From: Candidatus Sericytochromatia bacterium
GTDB taxonomy: Bacteria > Cyanobacteriota > Sericytochromatia > UBA7694 > JACMQJ01
Assembly (NCBI GenBank): GCA_026004035.1
Contig: BPII01000024.1
Location: 1-37,214, forward strand
Length of the DNA: 37,214 nucleotides
Direction: 5' to 3'
Below are positions 9,316-18,356 of the stretch, one piece after another. Within the stretch, counting starts at the first letter, position 1; every line of letters starts with the position of its first letter. The notes under the pieces were generated by a model. The model was given only the letters and a program-made list of their open reading frames with translations, made no database searches and had not been told where the DNA came from. Both the position numbers and the translations under genes were made by a program.

Positions 9316-10069
9316 ATGCTCAATAAGAAATCCAGAACCCCATCTACACCTTTAAAAATACTTAATATAAAACAACAATATCATAAACAAATAGAAGAAG
9401 TGGCAAATGAGTTAGATAATGCAATAAAACAACATAAACTTTTAAAAGAATGTATAAAAAATAAGCCATTCTGTCGAGGTTTTATTGTTTCTGAAAAAGT
9501 AATTATAAAACCAGATTTTTTAGTCCTAGGAAAAAGACCTACCTGGTATAAAGAACATGATCAATATCAGAATCATATTGTTGAATATTGGTGTCCAGTA
9601 TTACCACCTGAGGAAAGTTGCTCTAATAAGAACCAAAAACTAACGATCTTTGAAAATAATAAATATCAACTTTTAGTAGAAAAAGATTTTATAGCACCTA
9701 TTTTTGCCAAATATTTTAATAATAAGAATTGTATATTTCAGGATCTAAATTTTACTTTTCTTGATTTATACTGGCTTCGATGTAATGGAGAAGAATTAGA
9801 TTCTTTATTAAAACATCAAGAAACCAGTAAAATTTTAGAATAAACAACTATGTATATGCTTAGATATTATTAAAAAAATTGAACCATATGCCATTCTTTT
9901 TATCAGCGATGCACAAAATGTATTAAAAAATAATGAAAAAAAGAAAATAATAGATTTAATTAAACCAGATCTATTTGAAATTCATGAATATTCTTTTATT
10001 CCAGATTTATTTTTAAATGATAATGATATAAAAAAAATCTATAACTATATACAAAAAAAAACCCAATAA
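9316..10069 (+). pseudogene. Uracil-DNA-glycosylase-like gene broken by one frameshift
   Basis: A 175-codon frame (9316-9843) ends in TAA. The adjacent frame, open from 9839 to a stop at 10067-10069, continues about 75 more residues of well-formed protein. One base change at about 9836-9843 would rejoin them into about 250 residues. The joined protein has three features in the order expected of a UDG fold: a strand and loop PDFLVLGKRPTWY, a middle FLDLYWLRCN, and a late strand after IEPYAILFI. Resemblance is structural-pattern only, so function is uncertain. No good ribosome binding site precedes 9316. A second, related broken gene lies at 11709. Confidence 0.5.
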
Positions 10070-10138
10070 TTAAAAAAAAATGAAACTTTTATAAGAAGAT
10101 TCATACATAATATAATAAAAATCAAAAAGGATAGTTTT

Positions 10139-10746
10139 ATGAAAGCTCTAATTTTAAATAAAATTATCTTAGAACTGCAAAAAAAGGAATTATTAGAAAA
10201 AACTCTGGAAATACAACAAAAAATTTTAGATCATTCTAAAACAATTTCAAAATATAGAAGTATGCAGAGAAAAGAAACATATAGAGACTATTCTTCGGAT
10301 AATGAAAATAAAATGTTAATAATAGGTTTCGTTATACCATCTAATATGAATCATTCTGGTTATCAGTAATTCTTATTATAAAATTGAAATTTCTAAATTA
10401 CAAAAGGAAATAAGAGAATTACAAAAAGAAGAAGAAAATAGTAAAACAGAAAATTTTAGAAATTAATAAAAAAATCAAAAATGTAGAAAAACAGATTTAT
10501 AAACATATTTTTCGCTTAGTTCGATCTTATATAGAATGCTACTATGGGCATTTATGGGAAAATAAAAAAATTTTATATGCTTTTTCTAAAATGATTACTA
10601 AGATTATTTTTTATAAGTTTATATACGAAAATTATTATCTAAAACACGATTATAGAGATGATATCAATAATGAATTATTTCTTTATAAGAAAATAATGGT
10701 ACTATCCACTTTTTTATTAAAAAAATATTTAAATTTTTTATATTAA
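10139..10746 (+). pseudogene. Coiled-coil protein gene with two frameshifts
   Basis: An AAAAGGA site precedes the ATG at 10139. Frame one encodes 76 residues, mostly a Lys/Glu/Leu-rich helix, ending at 10369. A second frame continues from about 10368 with ISKLQKEIRELQKEEE and stops near 10463. A third frame, open from 10414, encodes about 100 residues (KKIKNVEKQIYKHIFRLVRS and on) ending at 10746. Stitching them gives about 200 residues of coiled coil plus a Tyr/Phe-rich C-terminal domain. I do not recognise the family. The amino-acid quality of all three pieces argues for one decayed gene rather than chance frames. Confidence 0.5.
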
Positions 10747-10762
10747 AATTTATATTAAAAGG

Positions 10763-10875
10763 AGCTTTGTTGCATAACTCCCTTATAAAACGAAATTTTT
10801 CTTACATACGTTATAAGTACAATACAATTTGTATATGTTTATATATGAAACAATTAACCTTTATGCTACAAAGCT
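10763..10875. mobile_element. 113-bp MITE-like element, copy A
   Basis: The ends AGCTTTGTTGCATAA (10763-10777) and the reverse complement of AGCTTTGTAGCATAA (10861-10875) form 15-bp inverted repeats with one mismatch. There is no coding capacity inside. The left end is followed by CTCCCTTATAAAACGAAATTTTT, closely matching the left end of the element at 35711. It therefore belongs to a short non-autonomous repeat family with three members here. No clean target duplication is visible. Confidence 0.65.
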
Positions 10876-10892
10876 TTATAAAGGAGGAGTTT

Positions 10893-11674
10893 ATGAATCA
10901 AAATTCAGAATTAGACTTAAAAGATATACTTAAATTTTGCATAGTAAATCAGGTGATCATAAATGAAATTGAAAATATTCCCAATAAAGAAAAAATCCAG
11001 AAAGAAATAGATAATGTATTAGCAAATAAACTTATAACAATAATTCCTAGAATAATCAAAAGATCACTATATAATAAAAATATAGAATTTAATAAGATAA
11101 AATCTGATTTCAATCAGGATTTACTTCTTAAAATTTTCGAGGAATTAAAAGAAAAAAATCTATTAATTCAATTATTAGAAAAAGCCAATGATATCAGTGC
11201 ATATTTTATTGGAACTATTAAAAATATTTCTAATAATTTAATAAAATCTAAATTTAGTAATCAAAACAAAATACATAATCATACATTAAAATATGATGAT
11301 AAAATTTTAAATAGAATAAGCACAAAATCTTATAATCAGGATGAAGATTTAGACCAGGAAATAAGTCCAAAAGAATATATTTTAAAATCATTAAAAATAT
11401 TACGAAAGGAATATACAGAAAAAGGGAAATTAGATGATTATTTTATTTTTAGATATTTTCTGGTTCTTAAAAAAAGAAAATTGAAAGAATGCATAAATGC
11501 GATCTTAATAAAAATAAAAAAGAAACAGAAATAATATACAACAAAATTAAAAAACGTTATGCAAATCGTTATCAAATCAATAATATAAATACATATAAAA
11601 CTATAATCCATAGAACAAAAGGAGATTTTGTAAGAATAGCCAATTCTATGAATATCAAGATTGTTCAAAAATAA
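10893..11674 (+). pseudogene. Possible sigma-70-like factor, frameshifted at an A7 run
   Basis: The start is the ATG at 10893, behind AAGGAGGA at 10881-10888. The frame gives 213 residues and stops at 11534. A second frame, open across the A7 run at 11469-11475, continues to 11674 with KKETEIIYNKIKKRYANRY and then TYKTIIHRTKGDFVRIANS. The central part, FNQDLLLKIFEELKEKNLL followed by AYFIGTIKNISNNLIKSK, resembles sigma region 2. The frameshifted tail resembles a region 4 helix-turn-helix. A one-base slip at the A7 run would join both regions. This may be a mutation, or slippage could still yield some full-length protein. The sigma assignment is tentative. Confidence 0.4.
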
Positions 11675-11708
11675 TATTTTATTAGTACTAATTTTACCGG
11701 AGGAAAAT

Positions 11709-12279
11709 ATGGATTATATCCTTTGTACAAATGATTGCTGGAAAAAATTACATCAGGATTTCTGGGAAGATAATTTTTGTAAAGTTTGCTCAAATAAAGA
11801 TATGTGTAAAAAATGGGCAAGAAATGATTTATATAACGACCCAAATACAAAAGATCGTATTGTATTAGCAGTGGGAACAAGTTGTAAAAGAGAAAAACCC
11901 TTAGAAAAAATTGATATTCTAATCATTGGTAATAAACCAGCAGAAGGTTATGTTCCACCACAATCACAATTTCCATATACAGATATATGTGGACATATTG
12001 ATAATTTTTATCAAGATTACCTCAAACGCATCCTCAACCATTAATAGAAAATTCTTGCTATGATATTTCTGGTGTGTATTGGATTGTCATAATATTAGTT
12101 GGGCTATATATTGACTTCTTAAAAAATCCTCATGTAGATTCAAATACTATGTCAAAAGATTCAAAATGTATTGAATTTCTATTATGCTACAAATTTTAGC
12201 TTTACAACCTACAATTATTCTAACACTGGGGACTAATGATGGTTTATTAGATTTCTTTAATTATCTTTGCATATCCTAA
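11709..12279 (+). pseudogene. Second uracil-DNA-glycosylase-like gene, decayed
   Basis: A strong GGAGG (11699-11703) precedes the ATG at 11709, and the frame runs 112 residues to 12044. The N-terminus is Cys-rich (CTNDCW, then FCKVCSNKDMC), as in iron-sulphur family-4-type UDGs, followed by KIDILIIGNKPAEGY, a typical UDG first strand and loop. Beyond the stop, another frame continues THPQPLIENSCYDISGVYWI (compare DLYWLR in the gene at 9316). A third frame at 12184-12279 has LQPTIILTLGTNDG, like the late 'kPkvivtLG' strand of UDGs. I infer a family member with at least two frameshifts; further remnants may reach about 12450. Confidence 0.45.
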
Positions 12280-12609
12280 ATTTAACATTAAACGGCTGGT
12301 GTTACTTGGTTACATGGCAAAATCTACTAATATAAAAATTGATATTCCCTTTCTTGTTTAATAATCAATACTTTCAATTTCCCGAAGATAAGAGGAATGA
12401 TTATAAAGAATACATATCCTTGTATCCATGGATTTTCCTTATGAATGTAATTGGATAATGTAAGTAGGTTTCCCGGTGGAATTGAGCGGTTTTAGATTGT
12501 ACAAGTATTAGTGGTGGGACTCTATTTTCGAATCAACTATAGAAGTTAAATACTAAATATTGACCTATTAATCCAGAACAATTGTCCAGTTTGTGAAAAA
12601 AATATTATA
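12280..12609. other. Unassigned stretch, probable gene remnant
   Basis: This stretch has no open frame with a start and ribosome binding site. Short frames such as QYFQFPEDKRNDYKEYI near 12370-12410 look protein-like and may be the tail of the decayed UDG-like gene upstream. Nothing else was recognised. Confidence 0.3.
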
Positions 12610-12626
12610 GCGTCCGCAATGGACGC
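12610..12626 (-). terminator. Hairpin terminator after the first AAA/nuclease gene
   Basis: GCGTCC (12610-12615) pairs with GGACGC (12621-12626) around the loop GCAAT. It is one of the most G+C-rich short stems in this A+T-rich region. Read on the minus strand it sits 10 bases after the stop codon of the gene ending at 12636 and is followed by a T-rich tract (TATAATATTTTTTT). Confidence 0.6.
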
Positions 12627-12635
12627 CAATTTTTT

Positions 12636-14174
12636 TTATAGTTTTTCCCATTCATAATGCACAATATTTCGTTTCTCTTTACTAAATTCTATTCCTATCA
12701 GATATATCTCTCTATATTTACCCTGATACTTCTCGTAATATTTCCTCTCTTTTATCTGTTTTAATGATAATCCCTCTTCTTTTTCTATTACCTTAAATTC
12801 TATTATATATACTCTATCCTTATATATCAATGTTAAATCAATCCTACCTCTATTCGTCGCATCTTCTGTTATTACCTCTAATCCACTTCCATTCAATAAT
12901 GCATATACCACTGAAGCATAAAATCCCTCATAACTATCTATCTCATTCCTCCTATACCAGTCCAATGGTATACTCGAAAAAAAACTATATAATATATTTC
13001 TTATACTATCTATATCATTATTCTCTAAGGATTCTATTATACCTATCTGTAATTCATCTTTCTCTGATAAGATATTAAATATATTATTTAAATATAAATT
13101 ATTTAAACTTATCTTTACTTCTAAATTTGGATAAGTTAATTCATAAAATGTTTTCTCTGTTAATCTCTTTACCTCTTTTATCGTTAAATATCCAGTCTGA
13201 AATAATATATTCTCAACATTTATATAATCTATATCTAAATTTGATAATATCTCTTCGCCCGCTTTTAATGACTCTAATTTCGGTATATAATATTTATTCT
13301 GTAATATCAATTTTACTAAAAATGTTGGTGTCCCTGTTTCGAACCAGTATGGCCTGTATAACTTTTTATCTAAAAATAATAATATATCAAATGGATTATA
13401 TACTTTATCCCCTAACCAATTATAGCCATTATACCATTTCTTTATTTCTTCTATATCCACATCTAACAATCTATCCTTAAATACTTCTTCAAACTCTTCC
13501 TGTGTATATCCACATATCGTAGAGAATTTCTCGTCTATTGTTATATCATTTATTTGATTCAATCCACTAAATATCGATACCTTCGAAAATCTTGATACCC
13601 CCGTCAAAAATACAAATTTTAAATATGCATCCAATGGCTTTAATACACTATAAAAATCTTTTAACACCTCTCTTATCTCTATCGCCTTCTCCCTATCCTC
13701 TATCCTATCCAATATTGGCTTATCATACTCATCTACTAATACCACTACGGGGGCTTTATATTTCTCATATGCTTGAAATATCAACTCTTCTATACATCTT
13801 CTAAAATCTTTTTTATGTTCACATGATATTTTAAGTGATTCTTGATTTCTTTCGAGCAATGTAACAATTCTTTCTTTTAAATCTTCTGCATTATGAATTA
13901 CCCCACCTCCAAAATCTATATGGATTACGGGATATTTCTTTCCCCAATCCCAATTCTTCTCTAAATATAATCCTTCAAATAACTCTTTTCTGCCTAAAAA
14001 CGCCTGTTTTAACGTATCTACTAATAAAGACTTACCAAATCTCCTTGGACGAGAAAGAAAATAATACGTCCCATTTCTTACAAGCTTCTCTATAAATATA
14101 CTTTTATCTACATAATAATAATCCCCTCCTCTTATCTTTTCAAAACTTGATATTCCTATGGGTAATTGCTTCAT
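12636..14174 (-). CDS. AAA-ATPase-like / PD-(D/E)XK nuclease protein, copy 1
   Basis: The 512-residue protein has the two-domain layout of the AAA-ATPase-like (PF09820-type) plus PD-(D/E)XK nuclease (DUF1703-type) family. The Walker A loop is RPRRFGKS (42-49), Walker B is VVVLVDEYDKP (143-153), and FLTGVSRFSK is sensor-like. The C-terminal nuclease core is GRIDLTLIYKDRVYIIEFKV, with the catalytic Asp and the E-F-K triad. The role of the family is unknown; it is often multicopy in spirochaetes and Bacteroidota, and a role in defence or genome interaction is only speculation. GAGAGGAGAAG precedes the ATG. It is closely paralogous to the next gene upstream and ends at a terminator hairpin. Confidence 0.85.
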   Translation of the reverse strand: MKQLPIGISSFEKIRGGDYYYVDKSIFIEKLVRNGTYYFLSRPRRFGKSLLVDTLKQAFLGRKELFEGLYLEKNWDWGKKYPVIHIDFGGGVIHNAEDLKERIVTLLERNQESLKISCEHKKDFRRCIEELIFQAYEKYKAPVVVLVDEYDKPILDRIEDREKAIEIREVLKDFYSVLKPLDAYLKFVFLTGVSRFSKVSIFSGLNQINDITIDEKFSTICGYTQEEFEEVFKDRLLDVDIEEIKKWYNGYNWLGDKVYNPFDILLFLDKKLYRPYWFETGTPTFLVKLILQNKYYIPKLESLKAGEEILSNLDIDYINVENILFQTGYLTIKEVKRLTEKTFYELTYPNLEVKISLNNLYLNNIFNILSEKDELQIGIIESLENNDIDSIRNILYSFFSSIPLDWYRRNEIDSYEGFYASVVYALLNGSGLEVITEDATNRGRIDLTLIYKDRVYIIEFKVIEKEEGLSLKQIKERKYYEKYQGKYREIYLIGIEFSKEKRNIVHYEWEKL

Positions 14175-14218
14175 CTTCTCCTCTCTTCTTTATCCCTTTT
14201 ATTGTTATATAACTAAAT

Positions 14219-15757
14219 TTATAATTTCTCCCATTCATAATGCACAATATTTCGTTTCTCTTTACTAAATTCTATTCCTATCAGATATATCTCTCTATAT
14301 TTACCCTGATATTTCTCGTAATATCTTCTCTCTTTTATCTGTTTTAATGATAATCCCTCTTCTTTTTCTATTACCTTAAATTCTATTATATAGACTCTAT
14401 CCTTATATATCACTGTTAAATCAATCCTACCTCTATTCGTAGCATCTTCTGTTATTACCTCTAATCCACTTCCATTCAATAATGCATATACCACTGAGGC
14501 ATAAAATCCTTCATACTTATCTATCTCATTCCTCCTATACCAGTCCATCTGTATACTCGAAAAAAAACTATATAATAGTTCCTTTAATCTATCTAAATTA
14601 TTACTTTCCAATACACGGATTATCCCTATCTCTACTCTATCTTTTTCTAATGTATTCGTTATATAATTCAAAAATGCATCATTTAAACTTATCCTTACCT
14701 CTATATTCGGATAACTTAATAAATAATAATTCTTTATCCCTAACTGATATCGCTCTTTTATCGCTAAATATCCAGTCTGAAATAATAAATTCTCCGGATG
14801 TATAAAATCTATATCTATATTTGATAATAATTCTTCTCCTACTTCTAAATTCTCTAACTCCGGTAAATAATATCGCTCTTTATGAAATAATTTTACTAAA
14901 AATGTCGGTGTCCCTGTTTCGAACCAGTATGGCCTGTATAATTTCTCGTCTAAAAATAATAATATATCAAATGGATTATATACTTTATCCCCTAACCAAT
15001 TATAGCCATTATACCATTTCTTTATTTCTTCTATATCCACATCTAACAATCTATCCTTAAATACTTCTTCAAACTCTTCCTGTGTATATCCACATATCGT
15101 AGAAAACTTTGGAGATAATGTTATATCCTGTATCTGATTCAATCCACTAAATATCGATACCTTCGAAAATCTTGATACCCCCGTCAAAAATACAAATTTT
15201 AAATATGCATCCAATGGCTTTAATACACTATAAAAATCTTTTAATACCTCTCTTATCTCTATCGCCTTCTCCCTATCCTCTATCCTATCCAATATTGGCT
15301 TATCATACTCATCTACTAATACCACTACAGATTGATTATATTTCTTATATAAACTAATAATTAAATCCCTAAACAAAAAATTATATGTATTTTTATTTTC
15401 TAAAATTTTTAATCCATATAATATATAATGTTCTTCTAATTGTTTAATTAATACTTGTTTTAATTCTTCTTTATCTTTTATTACCCCTCCTCCAAAATCT
15501 ATATGGATTACGGGATATTTCTTTCCCCAATCCCAATTCTTCTCTAAATATAATCCTTCAAATAACTCTTTTCTGCCTAAAAACGCCTGTTTTAACGTAT
15601 CTACTAATAAAGACTTACCAAATCTCCTTGGACGAGAAAGAAAATAATATGTCCCATTTCTTACAAGCTTCTCTATAAATATACTTTTATCTACATAATA
15701 ATAATCCCCTCCTCTTATCTTTTCAAAACTTGATATTCCTATGGGTAATTGCTTCAT
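14219..15757 (-). CDS. AAA-ATPase-like / PD-(D/E)XK nuclease protein, copy 2
   Basis: Paralogue of the downstream gene with exactly the same length (512 residues) when started at the ATG at 15757, which has GAGGG just upstream. The frame is open to 15811, but the extra 18 residues are absent from copy 1. Walker A (RPRRFGKS), Walker B (VVVLVDEYDKP) and the nuclease GRIDLT...EFK are intact. Against copy 1 it is near-identical at residues 1-93, in the Walker B to mid-AAA region, and over the last 110 residues. It is strongly diverged at about 94-140 and about 285-395. Only 44 bp separate the two genes, so they are probably co-transcribed. Confidence 0.85.
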   Translation of the reverse strand: MKQLPIGISSFEKIRGGDYYYVDKSIFIEKLVRNGTYYFLSRPRRFGKSLLVDTLKQAFLGRKELFEGLYLEKNWDWGKKYPVIHIDFGGGVIKDKEELKQVLIKQLEEHYILYGLKILENKNTYNFLFRDLIISLYKKYNQSVVVLVDEYDKPILDRIEDREKAIEIREVLKDFYSVLKPLDAYLKFVFLTGVSRFSKVSIFSGLNQIQDITLSPKFSTICGYTQEEFEEVFKDRLLDVDIEEIKKWYNGYNWLGDKVYNPFDILLFLDEKLYRPYWFETGTPTFLVKLFHKERYYLPELENLEVGEELLSNIDIDFIHPENLLFQTGYLAIKERYQLGIKNYYLLSYPNIEVRISLNDAFLNYITNTLEKDRVEIGIIRVLESNNLDRLKELLYSFFSSIQMDWYRRNEIDKYEGFYASVVYALLNGSGLEVITEDATNRGRIDLTVIYKDRVYIIEFKVIEKEEGLSLKQIKERRYYEKYQGKYREIYLIGIEFSKEKRNIVHYEWEKL

Positions 15758-15790
15758 TATTTTTCCCTCGCTATTTTTACCTCTCTCTAA

Positions 15791-15966
15791 GGTTTTTTGC
15801 AAAACTCCCATTTTAAAGCAAAATTTTATTTAAATATTAATAACATATATTCAAAAATTCAATACTTTTTTTATATCACAAAAAATATCTATATTATATT
15901 GGCATATATTTTTATAAAAAAATATTTTTATAAATAGCAAATCATTAACTTTTATACAACAGAGCC
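15791..15966. mobile_element. MITE-like element, copy B (degenerate)
   Basis: The left end GGTTTTTTGCAAAACTCCCA and the right end (AACTTTTATACAACAGAGCC at 15947-15966) are diverged forms of the ends at 10763 and 35711. The right 40 bases (TTTTTATAAATAGCAAAT, then ATTAACTTTTAT) match the right end of the 35711 element almost exactly. An internal AAAAATTCAATA segment is also shared. It has no gene inside and looks like an internally deleted copy of the larger element. Confidence 0.55.
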
Positions 15967-16568
15967 TCTATAAAGAAAAAATTCTTTTTTTTAGAAAATA
16001 TAATGATTTTATTCTTCTGTCGAGTATTTAATTGCTAGAATCCAATTTATGGGTTTTGGAAAAATAGATATTACTGGAAAAAATTTATAAAATAATTCTT
16101 AATGTTAAAAATTCTGCATAATTTTATGTGATTATTCATTATTGTGTTATATTGATTGTGTCAAAAAAACCCTTTGCAAAGCTTTTGAAATTTTGGTTTT
16201 ATGAATTAATTTGCAATAAAAAGTAAAAAGATAGATTATAATTGAAAAACTAATAAATAATAAACAAGAATTAGAAAACTTAATTAAACAGGAAATCAAA
16301 AAAAACTATTTGAGAATCTAATATTATAGTACAAACCTATTAGAAAAAGAGAAATAAAAGAAATAAGAAAACGAGTAAAAGTAATAAAAGTATTTCTTAT
16401 AGAAATTCCCTTAATAAATATCTCTATTTTGTTTATTTGGAGAGAAATAGTAAAATTAAAAATAGAAAATTAAATAATTTTAATAATTTTTTTACCAAGG
16501 GGAAAAACACAATTGAGTTGATACAATCGCTTTAGCATTAAGTTTTTGATTTTGCTGATTGACATCTT
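15967..16568. other. About 600 bp without an intact gene
   Basis: No start-bearing frame of note is present. Two short protein-like remnants occur on the plus strand: a Lys/Glu-rich helix near 16240-16310 (IEKLINNKQELENLIKQEI) and a 45-codon frame without start at 16336-16473 (KREIKEIRKRVKVIKVFLIE and on). They resemble debris of a small coiled-coil gene. The stretch separates the MITE-like copy B from the IS1182-type transposase and was probably shaped by their insertion. Confidence 0.3.
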
Positions 16569-18092
16569 CTAAATAGGGTTTACTGAAAAATTCAAGTTTT
16601 TGCATTTTTTGGAAAAATATAAGGAAAATTTAGAAAATAATATAGCATTTACCAAAAGAGAAAAAAATTCATTTACTAACTTTTCTAAATTTCTCAATAA
16701 TACTACTAAAGAAATTGTTGTTTCACTTGTAGTTTTTAATTTATTCATTAATCTATCTAAACCATATTTTCTTTTAATTACTCCAAAAAAGCCTTCTATT
16801 GCATTTCGCATACTTTGGTCTTGTTTTACTATCTTCTTATCTATTTCTTCTTCTCGTTTTTTTCGACTTAAACGCTTACCTGTAAATCTTATATGCCTTT
16901 CTTTACAATATTCAACATTCTCTTTCGTTTTGAATAGCTGATCCGCTAATACTGCTTCTGGGTAATAACCTGTCCTCAATTTATATCTTTCTATCTGTTC
17001 TTGTAAAAATTTCGCTTCGTTAATATTATCCCAACTAATCTTCTCTATTATATGATAACCCTCTATCCTTGATACAATGATTTTCGGACCAAATTCAACT
17101 TTAGCTGATTTCTTACCTCTTATCATAGGTCTTATGTAAGGTTGATGTATACTTACAATTCTATGTTCTATTTTATTCGTTTTTTTCTCATACATATACT
17201 TCTGCTGACGATATATTTCATTTATTACTAATAAATCTCGATATTCTTTTCTTGTTAACACACTTAACTTTCCTCCTTCTCTTAATAAACTCTCTATATG
17301 ATTTAAATCCCTCTTAATATATTGAATTTGCTTTTTTATAGCCTTTTTTAGGGATTTCCGAGAAATTTTCTTGTTTAATACAGCCGATAAATATTCTTTT
17401 CTTGCCCTTTCCCTATAAGTCCTTGGTTTCTTCAATTTCCCTTCTATGTTTTCATAAAGTTTATCAATAACCCTCTCTAACTTCTCTCTCGACTCGTTTA
17501 ATAAATCCAAATCTGTGGGATAACTAATATCCGCTGGAATTACCGATGCATCCAACATTAAAATGCCTTTGTTCTCTTGTTTTCCTCCTTTTACTTTTAA
17601 ATCTTCTCCCCCTTCTGACTTGATAGAATTAGAAGTATTATTATCATTATCTTTATCTTCTTTCGATTCCTCTTCCTTCTTCTTATTACTCAAAGCATTT
17701 TTTATAATAATCTCATTTATCTCTTCTAACATATCTGAATTTATCCTTTTTCTAAAATATACCAACATCGATGCATCAAAGGGAGCTTCATATTGATATT
17801 CTGATAACCCTATAAAATATTGTAAATAAGGATTCTCTCGTATCTGTTCTACTGTCTCTTCGTCGCTTAAACCTAATTTCTGTTTTATTAATAATGCCCC
17901 TAAAGCCATTCGAAACGATTTCGCAGGTGCTCCTTTATTTTCGCTAAATAAATTCGCATAATTCTCTTCTAATTCCTCCCATGGTATTTGCTTCGCCATT
18001 AGAACCCATCGATTATTTTTGTTTAACTTTCCTGAAAAAGGCAAATAAAAATTCTCTAATTCTAATTGATTTTTATCTCTTTTTTTATACAT
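16569..18092 (-). CDS. IS1182-type (IS5 superfamily) transposase
   Basis: DDE transposase of 507 residues. The order of motifs is typical of IS1182. The N-terminal domain contains SFRMALGALLIKQKLGLSDE and PYLQYFIGL. The first catalytic Asp is in MLDASVIPADISYPTD, the second in AVLADQLFKTKENVEYC, and the Glu in NAIEGFFGVIKRKYGLDR. A charged low-complexity linker (EEESKEDKDNDNN) separates the N-terminal domain from the first catalytic Asp. I start at the ATG at 18092, preceded by AAAGGA; the frame runs to a TTG at 18113 without support. I could not identify the terminal inverted repeats, so the limits of the element are unresolved. Confidence 0.85.
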   Translation of the reverse strand: MYKKRDKNQLELENFYLPFSGKLNKNNRWVLMAKQIPWEELEENYANLFSENKGAPAKSFRMALGALLIKQKLGLSDEETVEQIRENPYLQYFIGLSEYQYEAPFDASMLVYFRKRINSDMLEEINEIIIKNALSNKKKEEESKEDKDNDNNTSNSIKSEGGEDLKVKGGKQENKGILMLDASVIPADISYPTDLDLLNESREKLERVIDKLYENIEGKLKKPRTYRERARKEYLSAVLNKKISRKSLKKAIKKQIQYIKRDLNHIESLLREGGKLSVLTRKEYRDLLVINEIYRQQKYMYEKKTNKIEHRIVSIHQPYIRPMIRGKKSAKVEFGPKIIVSRIEGYHIIEKISWDNINEAKFLQEQIERYKLRTGYYPEAVLADQLFKTKENVEYCKERHIRFTGKRLSRKKREEEIDKKIVKQDQSMRNAIEGFFGVIKRKYGLDRLMNKLKTTSETTISLVVLLRNLEKLVNEFFSLLVNAILFSKFSLYFSKKCKNLNFSVNPI

Positions 18093-18356
18093 ATTTTTAT
18101 CCTTTAAGTGCAAGCTTTTTTAAGCATTCTCTGAATTTCCTTTGCACTTCATTTATTCTATGTACAAAAAAACAACTGATTTTTTAGGCATTTTATACAA
18201 ATTTATTTTTTTCAGCATACCCTAAATATACTATATAAGCAAAACAATCTTCTATACTTTGAAAATTTTTAATTGTTTCATTATGTATTAATTTTTTGAC
18301 AATTCTCTTTAAACTTATAGTTAATTATAACTTAAAAAATTATAATATCATGTGCA

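Noticed and set aside
9830..9850. Programmed frameshift in the UDG-like gene
   Set aside because: No slippery heptamer, stop-codon context or downstream structure is evident, and neighbouring genes are also broken, so decay is the simpler reading.
10767..10892. N-terminal extension of the sigma-like gene in the longest open frame
   Set aside because: It lies inside the MITE-like copy A and has no ribosome binding site. The ATG at 10893 has AAGGAGGA just upstream.
12830..15357. Several plus-strand open frames of 60-117 codons opposite the AAA/nuclease genes
   Set aside because: They are antisense shadows: they repeat at equivalent places in both paralogues, have low-complexity Ile/Leu/Tyr composition and lack ribosome binding sites.
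16480..18200. Terminal inverted repeats of the IS1182-type element
   Set aside because: I compared both flanks of the transposase gene and found no convincing matching ends, so the element limits are left open.
18290..18330. TTGACA followed by TATAGT as a promoter
   Set aside because: The spacing is only about 14 bases and the site lies just beyond decayed gmhB DNA, with no gene that needs it.
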